A stretch of DNA of 64,000 bases from Alentia gelatinosa (GCA_950022655.1 OX465583.1:9719516-9783515); one strand, 5' to 3'. Counted from the stretch's first letter, positions 1 through 34,530 are shown. The notes: generated from the letters alone by a model not told the origin. Translations and numbers: made by a program.

Positions 1-815
1 TTTTTGATTTTTTTTTTTTTTTGGTTAAAATAAGATGAACCTTGATAGAAATTATGAAAGGTATATGTGTATTTAGTATCAAATTAAAGCTCCTGATGTC
101 AGGGATGCATTCAATGTATAACCAGTATAAATCTGAAAACCCCGCATAAGCGGACACCCCACATAAGCAGACACTTTGGCCCAGAATGGAGGGTGTCTGC
201 ATATGCAGGGTTTTACTGTATGTCTGAAGCCCATTTTATGACGCTTCAAAAGCCATATTTGATCCAGCAAAAAAAAAGCGCCATCATCATATTTTTCATG
301 GCTTGGTGATGAGAAACAAGTTTTGTTTTGAGGGTCCTAAATCACATTTCTATTTGTTTGTAAAGTTCTCTCTCGGCAAGCTTTTTAGGGGTTTGATTTC
401 TTTTTGGGTAATGTTACCGTAAGGTAAGCATCGTCCACCCCACATAAATCACAAATTTAGTTTCGGAAGTTTATTTTTGAATAAGTAATTAGATGTTTGT
501 TTTTCTTTTGTAATATACAATATCTGGTTTCTATGTTTCTCTTATAAACCCCTTATTATTACAATTCTGACCTAGATTAATTTCTTTTCGCTTCGATACG
601 GTAGTCGATCTGTACACTTCGCCACGTCTTTAGACAGTGGCTTAATTTTCTTTCTCCTGATAAAGAACTGATATATGGAAATTTGATGATATGCATGCAA
701 TGCAAGGATCATGTGATACTCATATATAGTCCTCTTTTCGCTACAAGTGTATATATACATGTATATATGTTATTGTAAATGTGTTATATTTATTCTTTGA
801 CATTTCTGATTGCAG
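1..815. other. Intronic sequence upstream of the first visible KIF24 exon
   Basis: AT-rich with a poly-T run at 8-22. A pogo-like MITE remnant sits near 128-222. No splice donor preceded by a kinesin-like phase-0 reading frame was found. Confidence 0.6.
128..222. mobile_element. pogo/Tigger-like MITE remnant
   Basis: Left part AACCCCGCATAAGCGGACAC and right end GGGTTTTACTGTA match the family seen at 4822, 7953, 27105, 48513, 48990 and 62255. The left end lacks the usual CAGTA start. Confidence 0.6.
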
Positions 816-22836
<22,021 letters not shown>

Positions 22837-23261
22837 CAACGCATTAAATGTCCTCTTAAAGAAATCAGTACTTCTCGAATACCAGCCATACATTGTTTTC
22901 TGTTATCGGTGGAATTGTCTGCATTTCGCACCCTGCTTTTACTAGAGTACCAAAAAGGTTTTCGTTCATACTGGGTTTCTTTGCTGTTGGTGCTGGAGTT
23001 GTCAAATATTTTCTGTAACCTGTATCGAATTTTTGCACTTCCCCAATATCGCCCTCTCCCCTTTCCAGAATTGAAAACACATTTGTTTCTGGTGAACTCG
23101 TTGTTATTGTTAGCTTCTGTTATTTTGACCACTACTAGTTATGAATTACATAAAGGTAAAATATTTTATTTATTATTTATTTGATGTTAACATATCACGG
23201 TTCATATCATACACACGAGGATCTTTGCTTATGTTTTTTGTTAATAGCGTTGTTATGATCT

Positions 23262-23445
23262 GTGCACGTCTTCCACGGATATTATCATGAAACATCACGA
23301 AACTTCATATGATTGTTTGTATTGTGTGAGTTGTCTTCGCGAAATGATATCACGAAGCGGAGCTGAGTGATATCTGTAGTGGAAGACAACGAACACCACA
23401 TGAACAATCATATGGAATTTTGCGATGATTTTGTCCTACCCTGTC
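23262..23445. repeat. Long imperfect hairpin
   Basis: GTCTTCCAC..ATATTATCATGAAA and AAACTTCATATGATTGTT pair with AACAATCATATGGAATTTTG and GTGGAAGAC further on. The tip region has GAAGCGGAGC. Arms match the hairpin at 51034-51185, so it belongs with the two-module elements; the first module is not seen here. Confidence 0.65.
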
Positions 23446-23701
23446 ATGTATTTGTAACTTCATATGTCACCAGTGGCATATAAATATTTCATGGCTTGAC
23501 CATGGCATACAGTCACATCGTGTTATGTCTATGGAGATTTATATGAGATAAATTATAATATGAACCATCAATAGTTCATTAGGCACTTAGCTGTTCCGAG
23601 TTCAATGTACCATCATAACACACACTACACATTCTAACAGTGATGTCCAAAATGGCCGGTTCAAGTTACAGTCTAGAGTGTAAACTACATGTATCTTACT
23701 A

Positions 23702-24130
23702 AAGGCCAGTTCACACTGTGTAATTTGGAGGGGGGGGAGGGGGGTGGAGGCTTATGACCAGTCCCTCCAGTCTGAGACTGAAGGTACTGCGCTTGAAACT
23801 GGACGTTCCAAATCCAGTACGCCTAGTCGCAAGGTACGCTCCAATATGGGTGACTGGAACCCTAGCGCCATGATGTCCCTCAGTACGCCTAGTCTCAGTT
23901 TAGTGGTAACAAATATCAAACATGTTTGATATTCAAAATGCTTGCACCTGGGCGTACCTGAGGTACCTCCAGTCTGGGACTGGGTGTACCGGGTACAGCC
24001 AGTCTCAGACTAGCAGGAAGCATGCAGTTCACACTGTGCGTTTTGCCGTGCTACACGCTCACAGGTACCTCCAGTCTCAGACTGGGTGTACCTGTGTACC
24101 TAATAACGCAGAGGGTGAACTGGCTATAAG
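23702..24130. mobile_element. MITE with GGCCAGTTCACACTG ends and internal CCAGTCTGAGACTGG words
   Basis: Ends GGCCAGTTCACACTG and GGGTGAACTGGCT are inverted. The near-palindrome CCAGTCT(G/C)(A/G)GACTGG occurs at least four times inside, near 23768, 23973, 23999 and 24070. Confidence 0.6.
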
Positions 24131-24339
24131 GCACAGACTATATTTACGATATCCATTTCATGTGATATTGTACATCAATTATGTAATCAAACAGTCATTT
24201 CTATGAAATCATAAAAAAATATATATAATGCACATGTATTTCACCCATCTGACTTATTTTCTTTGAGGAAAGGAAGAAATTGTATAGAGTATGTATATAT
24301 CACATTTATTTTCAGTAAAAAGTAGTACAGATTGACATT

Positions 24340-24682
24340 AAGATTCAGCCAAACGAGATGGTGACTGGGTTTGTGCAAATGTGTTAAGGTTTTTCGTGCT
24401 TATGACCACCAAGAGTCGGTCTAAATTGGCTTTCCCAACTGCTTTTAAAAAAAAGCAAATATATACTAAGGGAATACTGTGTGTACAATCACTGAATAAG
24501 GCGATACAGCCATTCTTCCACTCAGGCCCTAGCCTCCTTCTCCTCATTCTAATGGCGGGTGTTAAGCCGAATGGGCAGTGGGTACTATTTTTGTGTAAGT
24601 CTTTGGTATGATGTGACCAGGGCTTGAATCCACGACCTCCCATGCTCGAGGTGACCACACCTACCACTTAGCCACCGAGCTT
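24340..24682 (-). mobile_element. tRNA-derived SINE
   Basis: Read on the - strand from 24682, the first 70 bases resemble a tRNA gene with a pol III A box TGGCTAAGTGG (24674-24664) and B box GGATTCAAGCC (24631-24621). A non-tRNA body of about 270 bp follows, ending in an AT-rich tail near 24340. The head-body-tail layout is that of a SINE rather than a functional tRNA gene. The tRNA of origin may be a Leu/Ser type, not certain. Confidence 0.7.
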
Positions 24683-25006
24683 GGTAAGAATTGAGAATCA
24701 AATTGCAATTATCGGAACCTTCCGAGATGTTGCCAGCATGCCTCGTTGAGTCTGACAAAGCATCGACTGACAACTATGTCCAAATCTACATTTACAGAAT
24801 TCTTTTTTATGTATAAAATCCCAGAAAATTCAGATTTTCTATAATTCAACATTTAGAAATCTACTGATATTGTACATACATGTAATCTGACACAATGTCT
24901 TCATTCTCTCTGTGAACAATGTATATATGTATGATAAATCTAACTTGCATGCCGAGTTGCCTGATGTTAAAGAATGTACATTGCTAGGTGTGTGCTAGTC
25001 TGAGTC

Positions 25007-25306
25007 TATTATTATATACCTATGGCCGTATGAACCACACATACTGCCCGCTGCTACCAATGACGTATGTATAGCTGTACGTCACACTGTGACGTACGGG
25101 GTATGTGATCACGTGACTAGCTATAATTTCGCCATTTATAGGTATACAATAATACAAAAACGGGCTGACTGTCTTCGTACGTCAAAATACTTGGTAAAAT
25201 TATCAATCAGATACATCCCTCTGCCTTCGACATCGGGATGTATCTGATCAATGATTTCAACGCATATTTTTGACGTACGAAGACAGTAAGCCAGTTTCCA
25301 TATATT
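25007..25306 (+). mobile_element. Two-module hairpin element, type A (A2)
   Basis: The module runs from TATTATATACCTATGG to TATAGGTATACAATAATA and holds CACGTG (25110-25115). The hairpin is 25158-25300, arms CGGGCTGACTGTCTTCGTAC and complement, tip CCCTCTGCCTTCGACATCGGG. The arms are related to those at 46225-46366 but not to A1 or A4. Confidence 0.8.
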
Positions 25307-26284
25307 ACTGAGTAACGATGAATCCACATATCACACACACTGACTAGAGTGTGTGTATTTAGAAACCTGCTCACCTGTGGTTAATATCGTCTGTGATTCA
25401 TGTCTATGTCAAGTCTCTTAATTTTATTCTAATGGTCTCATTGAACATGTTGTTATGAACGTTTAGTTTATATTTATTTTTCTCGTGTTACGCATATTTC
25501 ATCATCTCACCACACTTCCGTATGATCAAAAACAGCAATAGATAAATACTATGTTGACTCTCTTCCAACGGAAAACGCCTTGAACATTACGAATATTGAT
25601 CTGAGACATTCCGTGAAGATGCCATTTTTGCACACAATGGGTAACGGATTTCAAAATCATGAACAATAAAATATTCCACTTCAAATTCCTTTTGCGTTTG
25701 TAGTTTATGTTTACCTTTTAATAGAAGCCAATACTCTACAATTTTAATATTGAAAGTTCGAATCCTCTTGTCGACAGTAGATAGGGCGCCAACCTCTGTC
25801 TATGGCTTAGAGGTTGGTCAGGTCCGATCACTTTCTAGGCCAAAGGGCTGAATACAAATATCTTGAAGGAGGACATACTTTTAGAAATTGTGGAATATAA
25901 CCTATGAATATTCACTCCAAAACATTATTAGTGAAGGGGTCAGGTCAGTCTAGTGGTGGTATGTTCACTCTTCCATAGAGGGCGTGGGATGTCGGTCCCT
26001 ACTGTGTAGTGATTAAGGTGAGCCCGTGCACGCAGGTGTTACAGGCTCGCCCAGATTACGTAGCTCGGCTTATATATGTATAAGAATACTCACCAATATT
26101 ATATTATTAATTGTTAGGGGGCGGTACTGGTGGTTAGTTCTCTGGATACCCGTAAGGTGCTGCCATTGTCGTGAAGGCGCACCCTCTCCCAATCACTCGC
26201 GCACCAACCATTAGTAGAATAAGTAGCATGAAATACTTACGGCTGCTTTCTTGGTTTTTGTTACTGGCACTTTTGTGTTTCAAA

Positions 26285-26710
26285 ATGGCGGAACAGCAAG
26301 GAGAAGATACAGTGGAAATGGGAAAAAACTGCAAAGCATGCGGCAACAACCATAAACTTCCATACGGCAAGTACTGCAAATTCTCAAGCGCGACTCTACA
26401 AGGTGCCACTGGCGGGAATGATTCCGATAGCGAATACGAACCCGCAGACGATCAACCGCTGGTAGATCAACCCGCCAAATCGAAGAAAGAAATCTTGTTA
26501 AAACAGATCGCAGAGGCAAAACGATTGAAAGATCAACTTTTAGAAGAAGACGAAGTCTCTCAACTGCAGCAACAATTGGCGAGTTTAAACATGGAAAACT
26601 CCCAATGGCAACAACGCCTTCAGAGCGGCAACCCACCACATGCCAGTGGCAGTCGTCAGGGTCTGTGTGCTTTCCGCCCCCATATGCTATATAGGCCGAG
26701 TTCGCAGTAG
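26285..26710 (+). CDS. Small Cys-rich ORF, 141 aa, possible retroelement Gag-like fragment
   Basis: An ATG at 26285 starts MAEQQGEDTVEMGKNCKACG; an upstream in-frame ATG at 26171 would add 38 residues including a hydrophobic stretch. Residues 15-33 hold C-x2-C-x(10)-C with an His (CKACGNNHKLPYGKYC). An acidic region and a Lys/Gln/Leu-rich helix that could form a coiled coil (about residues 65-112) follow. Codon use and GC content are more coding-like than the surroundings. AATAAA is at 26906-26911. No reverse transcriptase or clear LTR pair was found nearby. I do not recognise the protein; a Gag-like or domesticated fragment is a guess. Confidence 0.4.
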   Translation: MAEQQGEDTVEMGKNCKACGNNHKLPYGKYCKFSSATLQGATGGNDSDSEYEPADDQPLVDQPAKSKKEILLKQIAEAKRLKDQLLEEDEVSQLQQQLASLNMENSQWQQRLQSGNPPHASGSRQGLCAFRPHMLYRPSSQ

Positions 26711-27104
26711 GTCGGCAGGCATTCTTGTGAGTTCTCTCTGAGAAGAGTGAATCCTTGCGGCCTCATTTGCTGGGTTTTTTCAAACTCTCTCAGTGGTTAG
26801 GTGAGTCTATGCACCTAAGAAAACCTCCCCGGCTTTTCTTGGCACTCCGGTGCCAAGGTACTGTAATTTGCGGCAATCCGAACTGAATGGCTTAGAAGGT
26901 AAATTAATAAACATCCATTGTTTATTAAACTTGAGGAGTCTGGTTTTGTGTTCCTAGGTCTTTAGAGTTATCTATTTTGTTGAAAATATGGAACCAACTT
27001 ATGTGATGCCAGGGTGGCACATTGCTGGGAAGTCTAATATGATCTCTCCAAAGGTGGGCTATCCTGAATAAGGCCAAAGCTGCCGACCACTACATTAGCT
27101 TAGC

Positions 27105-27304
27105 TACAGTAGAATCCCGCGTAGGCGGACACCCTCCGTCCTGGGCCTAAGTGTCCGGTTACGCAGGATGTCCGCTTACGCAGGGTGTCCGCTTATGTGG
27201 GGTTAAAATAAACATTTAATGGAGGGAACCGTTCCGAGCAAAGGTGTCTGTTAACGAGGTGACAGCTTACGCTGGGTGTCCGTTAGGCAGGGTCCTACTG
27301 TGAG
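27105..27304. mobile_element. pogo/Tigger-like MITE
   Basis: It begins CTACAGTAGAATCCCGCGTA and ends GGCAGGGTCCTACTGTGA. The interior repeats GTCCGCTTACGCAGGGTGTC. Same family as 48513 and 48990. Confidence 0.75.
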
Positions 27305-28209
27305 CAAGATCTGAATTCATGCTCTCATTATCAAAATACCCATTTTATATAATCATATTCATATGAATGAATTGTAAATATATAGCAACAACAAAGAATA
27401 CAACTAAAGAAAGTTGTCAGAAGAAAAAATAAGACGTCTCTTTCATGACCGTTTGAGTTGCACAAGGCAGCCCGACAAGTGGGCTGGTTCTTGCCTGTAT
27501 ACGTAGTTGGATGCTAACATATATTGCCGCCGTGCCCCCTAGCGGCTACCCGGGGAACCAGCGTACCTGACATGGCACGAACACGCCGTCTGGTGAGAGT
27601 TAGCCATACTACAAGCCAGTCAGATTGCTCGCTGGTGGCGTCCCCCAGTGGTTGTGGGCCTCACTAAATATACCTCCTTCAGTTCATTATGACTCCCCTA
27701 GATTTGCATCTTTGCTGCATTTCTTTAATGATAAAACCACATATTTGTAATTCTTTTTTACGCTACATAATATAGTTGAAAGTGGTTTGGGTTCCTTTCT
27801 GATTATGTCTCTTGCAACATCTGACTTGATTTGTGGTCATTTTACTAAATGTCGATGTTCTGTAAACCATTATTTGTTGAGATATGAGATTATGAACTGT
27901 ATATACCGCTCATTTTACCGCGTGCCTAAAGCACCAGGTCGCCCGCATAGATGATAGTTGTAGTCCTGAAAAACAATGTGGGACCGATAACCGACCCCTG
28001 TGTTACTCTTATATGTGTTCTATAGCCTTGGTGATGTGGCCATGCCTCAGGAGTGTGTTCCATCAGATAGGTCAGATATCAACTCAACCGAGGGTTTCTT
28101 ATAATGGTAAACTACCAAGATGGAACTGGAAATAATACAAGGGGCACTGTTTAAGGATGGTTTCCTGCGGCAGAGCTGCACACTCGTGGACAGGTACTAG
28201 TGTAAGCAT

Positions 28210-28503
28210 ATTTATCTCACCCCAGATATTTTTTCACCATAGACTTAACATTGGAAACTCGTATCTAACACCCATTAGATATTTAGGAAATATATCCAAT
28301 GGGGGATAATGTCACAAATGTTAGCCATTAGTCAATATTAAGGGTGAGATAAATTCAGAAACCCATTCAAGTTTAGGGTCAGAGCTCGATCCCATCTCAT
28401 TTGAATCACATAGCAATTCACGCGGCTTCGCCTTGTGAATTACTACGTGATTCAAACTCGATGGGATACGAGCTCAGACCCTAAACTTTCATGGGTTTCC
28501 TCT
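28210..28503 (+). mobile_element. Two-module hairpin element, type C (C1)
   Basis: The module TTTATCTCACCCC to GGGTGAGATAAATTC has the core CCATAGACTTAACATTGG. The hairpin is at about 28368-28490, with arms TTTAGGGTCAGAGCTCG and complement and tip GCGGCTTCGCCTTG. Sisters are at 36975, 44980 and 50455. Confidence 0.8.
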
Positions 28504-28504
28504 A

Positions 28505-29645
28505 TAATACTTCTAGGGATGGGTACTAGTGTTAGTGTATATTCTAGGGAAGGGTACTAGTGTCAATGTATACTTCTAGGGATGGGTACTAGTGTTAGTG
28601 TATATTCTAGGGGATGGGTACTAGTGTCAATGTATACTTCTAGGGACAGGTGTTAGTGTCAGTGTATACTTCTAGGGACAGGTATTAGTGTCAGTGTATA
28701 CTTCTAGGAACAGGTACTAGTGTCAGTGTATACTTCTAGGGAACAGGTACTAGTGTCAGTGTATACTTCTAGGAACAGGTACTAGTGTCAGTGTATACTT
28801 CTAGGGACAGTTACTAGTGTCAGTGTATACTTCTAGGGACAGTTACTAGTGTTAGTGTATACTTCTAGGGAAGGGTACTAGTGCCAATGTATACTTCTAA
28901 GGACAGGTATTAGTGTCAGTGTATACTTCTAGGGACAGGTACTGGTGCCAGTGTATACTTCTAGGAACAGGTACTAGTGTCAGTGTATACTTCTAGGGAA
29001 CAGGTACTAGTGTCAGTGTATACTTCTAGGGACAGGTACTAGTGTCAATGTATACTTCTAGGGATGGGTACTAGTGTCAGTGTATACTTCTAGGGGATGG
29101 GTACTAGTGTCAGTGTATACTTCTAGGGACAGGTACTAGTGTCAGTGTATACTTCTAGGGACAGGTACTAGTGTCAGTGTATACTTCTAGGGACAGTTAC
29201 TAGTGTTAGTGTATACTTCTAGGGAAGGGTACTAGTGTCAATGTATACTTCTAGGGATGGGTACTAGTGTCAGTGTATACTTCTAGGGGATGGGTACTAG
29301 TGTTAGTGTATACTTCTAGGGATGGGTTCTAGTGTCAGTGTATACTTCTAAGGGGACAGGTACTAGTGTTAGTGTATACTTCTAGGGGATGGGTACTAGT
29401 GTTAGTGTATACTTCTAGGGGATGGGTACTAGTATCAGTGTATACTTCTAGGGGATGGGTACTAGTGTTAGTGTATACTTCTAGGGACAGGTACTAGTGT
29501 TAGTGTATACTTCTAGGGACAGGTACTAGTGTTAGTGTATACTTCTAGGGGATGGGTACTAGTGTTAATGTAAACTTCTAGGGGAAGGGTACTAGTGTCA
29601 ATATATACTTCTAGGGGATGGGTACTAGTGTTAGTGAATACAGGT
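28505..29645. repeat. 32-33-bp minisatellite, about 35 units
   Basis: The unit is close to TACTTCTAGGGACAGG followed by TACTAGTGTCAGTGTA. Two main variants (GGGACAGG and GGGGATGGG) and TTAGTG/TCAGTG differences are interspersed. It starts directly at the edge of the C1 hairpin, whose right flank TTCCTCTATAATACTTCTAGGG supplies the first unit. Confidence 0.95.
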
Positions 29646-30064
29646 ACTTCCAGGAAAATCTTTCCGAGCCATGAGACCAAACACCTAGGTCTAGACACAA
29701 AGTTTATACCCTTGAAAGCGGTTTGAAAAAAAGTATTAGACACTAATAGTAAATCTTGTCTGTAGATCTTTATTCAGGATCAATATCATGAGATAAAATC
29801 AATATCATACATATGCTACATCTTGATTACAAACCCGACCTTCAAACTAATCAACCGCAACTTTATTTGAGCAAAACTAGATATGTCATACATCACAGAA
29901 TGGCATTATAAAAACTTTCTGGATTGAGAGAACAGAATCAAAACATTGATGATAATATTTGAAAAACCGGCATATTTCATACAACAATCCAGGAATTATG
30001 GTCCTAGTACAAAACATTAAGACATATGACATTTAAGCAATGAACTTATATTATATCCATCATG

Positions 30065-30355
30065 CATCATGATGTAGTTGGTAGAAACGACCCTAGTCGA
30101 GGGTAAATTTGGATTTATGCAACAAGGCCCTAGCGCGTAGTGATCTTTGTGAGGTGGTAGTCACGTGAACAGAGAAGCAGAATGGGCCGAGTTACGTAAA
30201 TCCAAACTGATTCTCACAGAGGATTGTCTAGTATTTATCCTACCCCGTCTCCAAGAAATTCAGATCAAATGAATAGCTGCATCAAAATTGTTTATGCCAC
30301 ACCCTATCGAATATAGTTACTCACTGTTAAACCTTTGGCGTTTTTCTTTTTAAAT
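30065..30355 (-). mobile_element. Two-module hairpin element, type B, decayed (B6)
   Basis: Hairpin about 30070-30215 (arms with TTTGGATTTA and TAAATCCAAA; tip AGGCCCTAGCGCG), then TTTATCCTACCCCGTCTCC and the reverse core CTGTTAAACCTTTGGCG near 30328. The far end lacks the full GGGGTAGGATAAA. Confidence 0.55.
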
Positions 30356-31159
30356 TAGTATGGCTTATATCCAGACATAAATTGCTGTACGGGTTCAATT
30401 GACATCTGGTTTAGAACTATAATCTAGCTACCCATAATAGCTCTCTCCATATTTGCATTAACCAAAAACATACCCAATATTGACTGGTTTCAGATACAAG
30501 TGGTTGTATGCTGCTAGGAGTTGGCGTGTAGTAGTATCCGAGCGCATGCGAGGATATTGTGCAGAGTCAACTCTGAGGAGGATACAAATGCTTTTCATCT
30601 TAAACCAGTCTATATTGTATTTATTATCCAACTTTTCCTGACAAGTGGGGTACCTACATTAGTTCATTTTAGGTATGCACTATCTTTCCTACGCACTATT
30701 CTTCTGTATGCCCCAGGTTCAGCAGCCCAGAGCAAAAAAGTATGCTCTGGATATGTAGATACACGCTGCTCATGTGTTTTCTATGGACAGTATGTATAAG
30801 ATGGATATATCTGTATGCTCCGGGTATGATGATACACACTGCCCATGTGTTTTCTATGGACACTTTGTATTAGGTGGATAATAAAAGGTTTCTTACAGCA
30901 GTTTAAAAAACATATCTTTTATTTGCTTTCCATACTGCACTGACAATCTTTCAGCAAACAGCAAACATTTTAGTGACATATATGTGTATGGTAATTACTT
31001 TGGTTTGGTGCTTGTCTTCCCCCTTCATGTACTCCTATTCTAATTTATCAAACTGATAATACAGATAACGCTTCCAGATAAGTACTTTAAAAAATGATAT
31101 GTGATATATAATACGTTTGTTGATGGATCAAGGATCCTGAGAAAGAATCACAGATGTGA

Positions 31160-31462
31160 AGTGGGATTCACAGGATAGGGTTCAAGTACCTCACAGGATG
31201 TTTGTCTGAGACAAATCCTGCTGAGATTGTGAACTCGAACACAATTTCTTCGTCTAAATTGTAGGGTTCTATTTCGCTGAGATATGTTTTCCCCTGCAAT
31301 TGTTGCCGGCATTTACCACTAAACAGGAACAGAAGCTCAAGAGATTTTGAACCCTGTGAGGAACATGAATCCCACCAAGTGAATCCCACTTAAAAAGGAA
31401 CAGAGTCTCATGAGGTTGTAAACTCTGTGAGATACATGAATCCCACTGTGTGAATTCCACTT
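31160..31462. repeat. Dispersed repeat, GTGGGATTCA(C/T) family
   Basis: Shares GTACCTCACAGG, TTTGTCTGAGACAAAT and the CTGAGAT..TTTTCCCCTG block with 55794-56139. A third partial copy is at 31640-31700. Ends GTGGGATTCAC recur inverted. Confidence 0.65.
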
Positions 31463-31504
31463 AATAAACCGCTCTTAATAGAGTATTCAGAATAGCCCTC
31501 AGAA

Positions 31505-31525
31505 GTGTGTATGTGTGTGTGTGTG

Positions 31526-31620
<95 letters not shown>
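31505..31620. repeat. (TG)n microsatellite
   Basis: More than 50 TG dinucleotides with two early interruptions, placed inside the GTGGGATTCA repeat block. A G run follows at 31720-31737. Confidence 0.95.
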
Positions 31621-31623
<3 letters not shown>

Positions 31624-32710
31624 GCTATACCTATTAAGATTCTGTTCTCAAACACAATTTCCTCGTCTAAATTGTAGGGTTCCATTTCCCTGAGAGTATT
31701 CAGAATAGCCCTCAAATGTGGAGGGGGGGGGGGGGGGGCTATCGAGATGATGTGTACACCTATTAAGGCTCAGGGTAACTGATGAAATGAGGGGTAGCGC
31801 ATCTAAAGATCGACGAGTTGTCCCTTGACTGAGGTAATAATGGTCCCGTCTACGTATCTTACTTTCAACTATAGGGCGTGCAACCATATTATTGAGATAA
31901 TTCATCTGTTTCTATGTATCTTCTAAGAAATCATTCGAAAGTAAGGTGAAATGTTTAACTTCTATAGAATATGAGAGAAGATTCTATTGAATTCTATGTG
32001 GAAACAAAATCTAAACCTAATTTAATCAAGTAGATATTTCTTTTACAATCATTTCGATACCTCAACTTTTGTTGTACTCACAGTAGAAGTTAAAATGGAC
32101 TGTTTTGTTTTGAAAACAGAAAAGTAGCAAAACGTAAATTTTTGGGATATCTGCCATATTTCAAAGCATTGTCAAGGTAGGCGAAAAATGAAGAAGAAAA
32201 TTCCTAGACATTGTAAATTCAATGAATGTTTTCCCCTATAGTTATTATGTATACAAACAAATACCTACTTAAACTAATTAGATATGCAGCGCAAGTCAAT
32301 TAAATATGATGTTTAGGGAAATATTGTTTGAATCCGGATTTCACCATAGTCCCTAATATGCTTTCCCGGCCTATAGAAGGGGTACACGGTAGAGGGAAGA
32401 CAAAATAAAAATAAAATATAAACACCGAGACCTATACCCGGTTAATAATTGGAATTACTTGACCCGTGAATTATTGTAATACGATAAATTGCATAACCAC
32501 CAAGGTACTTGACAAAGGCTATATATTGTTCAATAAGGCCATCCTGAAAATCAATTATTTTTCTTTTGATTTCCAACATTCATACGTTCTTGAAAAAGGC
32601 ACATGGTATCTAAGGAGTGTTCAACACCTTAATATAATATTAGATGACAAGTATGACCAAATTATTACCACTAAATATTGTCCTTTGATCGAGAGGGATC
32701 TGTTACTAAG

Positions 32711-33023
32711 AGAAAACAGAATTACTGAATCCGTAGGGGTGGCTGTTTGAGGTCTTTTGTACCATAATAAATATGTCCCAATGCCAGATGCGGAGGGACG
32801 TATTTATGTTACAAAAGGCCGAAAATGGCATCCCTTGGACTCGGTCACTACGTTTTCTTATTATCATATACCTAAGTTTGATTGAAAACGCCATTTTATT
32901 CACTTATTTGTCGTTGATTTATGCTCTTTCATTACGGGCACAGTGTGCCCGAACATTAGTCATACTGCACCCCTAACAGCGGGTAGTATTTCATGGACGT
33001 TCGCCCATAGGTATATAATAATA
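32711..33023 (-). mobile_element. Two-module hairpin element, type A (A3), reverse orientation
   Basis: Hairpin 32711-32858 (AGAAAACAGAATTACTG pairs with CGGTCACTACGTTTTCT; tip CCAGATGCGGAGGG). The module follows, TTATTATCATATACCT to AGGTATATAATAATA, containing CAGTGTGCCCGAACATTAG and TGCACCCCTAACAGCGGG, which are shared with A1 and A4 in reverse. Confidence 0.75.
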
Positions 33024-34149
33024 AAACGTCCTATTACTATAACAGATAAGTCTACACTTGTCCAGGTTGGATTCATTCCATAATGTTTTATGTTAATTTT
33101 GTGTATCGATGTAGCATTTACAGGAGAGTCAGACAGGGGTGTCTTTGCCATTAGGAGAACGACAAGTAATTTGTTATTAATTTCAGGTCCTGCATACATT
33201 CCAAATCCTTTCAGTATATGAAGTAAGACCCATGACTTGTCTGTCATCAATTTCTATGTTTATCATAATATTTATTGTCTATGATACACCCAGCTAATTT
33301 TTTAAATACTAATATTACAATACCCGTATGGGGCTCTCCTGCCTGGCTGAAACAATTGGGAATTGATACCCGTGATTGGAAGCACACGTGTATATGAATA
33401 TGTGGTCGTAAATGATCTAAATTCATTCAATAAAACGTGGCCTAAGCTTAGTATTCATGTATATGATAAAAAATAAATGGTCCGGTATATATACAAAACA
33501 AAAAGCTTTCCCATTCTAGCGAACGGCTTATAAAAATGACGACGGAATCATAATAAAGAAAAACAACATTGTCCTACATAAAATATCTAAAAACATAAAG
33601 CAAAGTATCTCATGAACAAATTTGCTCATAAAAATAGAAGATTATATAAGATACATTCACTGAAATGAAAATCTTCCTTCTTACATTCTCCTTAATGAAA
33701 ATAAAATCGTCTATAGCAGTACACAAAAAATGCCAGAATAACATACTTGAAATAATTTCTTTGGTGGTAATTTAGGAGAAAAAAATCGGAATTTAGGAAA
33801 ATTAAGACAAATAAAAATAATAATAACAATGATAAAAACAAAAAAGCTTCCTCTGAAACGAAATTATGGTAATAGGTCAGTTCTAAGACCAGATTGGGTT
33901 GCAAAGCTAACTTTTATAATGTCTAGAAGGGTTCCCGCTTTTAATGCGGTCACAGTTCTATGGCCCATGGCCTTAAAGCTGAAATACAGGAACTACTCCT
34001 AATGATAACTTTAAAAGAATATAGCGCTGCCCTCTCTGAGAGGGCGGCCTGTGTGTAGAGTGGAATTGTACATGCTAGCTAAGCTGGGCTTAGTCTTTTG
34101 GATTTGTTAACTGAGCTTAATAGGCCTTTTTCCATAGGCCGGTGTCGCA

Positions 34150-34530
34150 AGTTATTTACTTGGTGACGCAATGCTTGCAGCCAAACATACCCCTGGCAAC
34201 ATATACTTTAGCATTGGATCACTAAATGTATGAAAGTAATACATTTATGATACCCATATACATCACTCCAATAGAGATGAAAGTGGTTGCATCATATTCT
34301 ATGGTATTCCAGCTCCAATTTGGTATGTCATACATGCATATCAACTCAATGATTCTTTAGATATAGCTAAGATGACATAGGTATACCCAAACTGTATACA
34401 CAATAATACATTGGGAGGCCTAGCTTTAATATGCTTATCTCTCTCCAAGTTGAAACTAAGATGATTATCAACTATAAAGTGTAGACTGCTCAGACTCGTT
34501 GATACAATACCCTAGATTGTTCCAGCAATT
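34150..34530. repeat. Dispersed repeat with inverted partner at 59800-60160
   Basis: CCTAGATTGTTCCAGCA, GTTGATTATCA-type and CCAGCTCCAATTTG words occur in reverse complement at 59800-60160 in the matching order, with TTTAGCATTGG near one edge. Class unknown. Confidence 0.6.

Noticed and set aside
24612..24682. Functional tRNA gene
   Set aside because: Boxes A and B are present, but B is degenerate (GGATTCAAGCC), and a SINE body follows instead of a pol III terminator.
25955..27000. Complete LTR retrotransposon around the Cys-rich ORF
   Set aside because: No direct long terminal repeats, primer-binding site or polymerase frame could be found.
28505..29645. Regular direct repeats that could suggest a CRISPR array
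   Set aside because: Units are contiguous with no unique spacers, and the genome is a eukaryote; it is a minisatellite. The same holds for 8903-9263.
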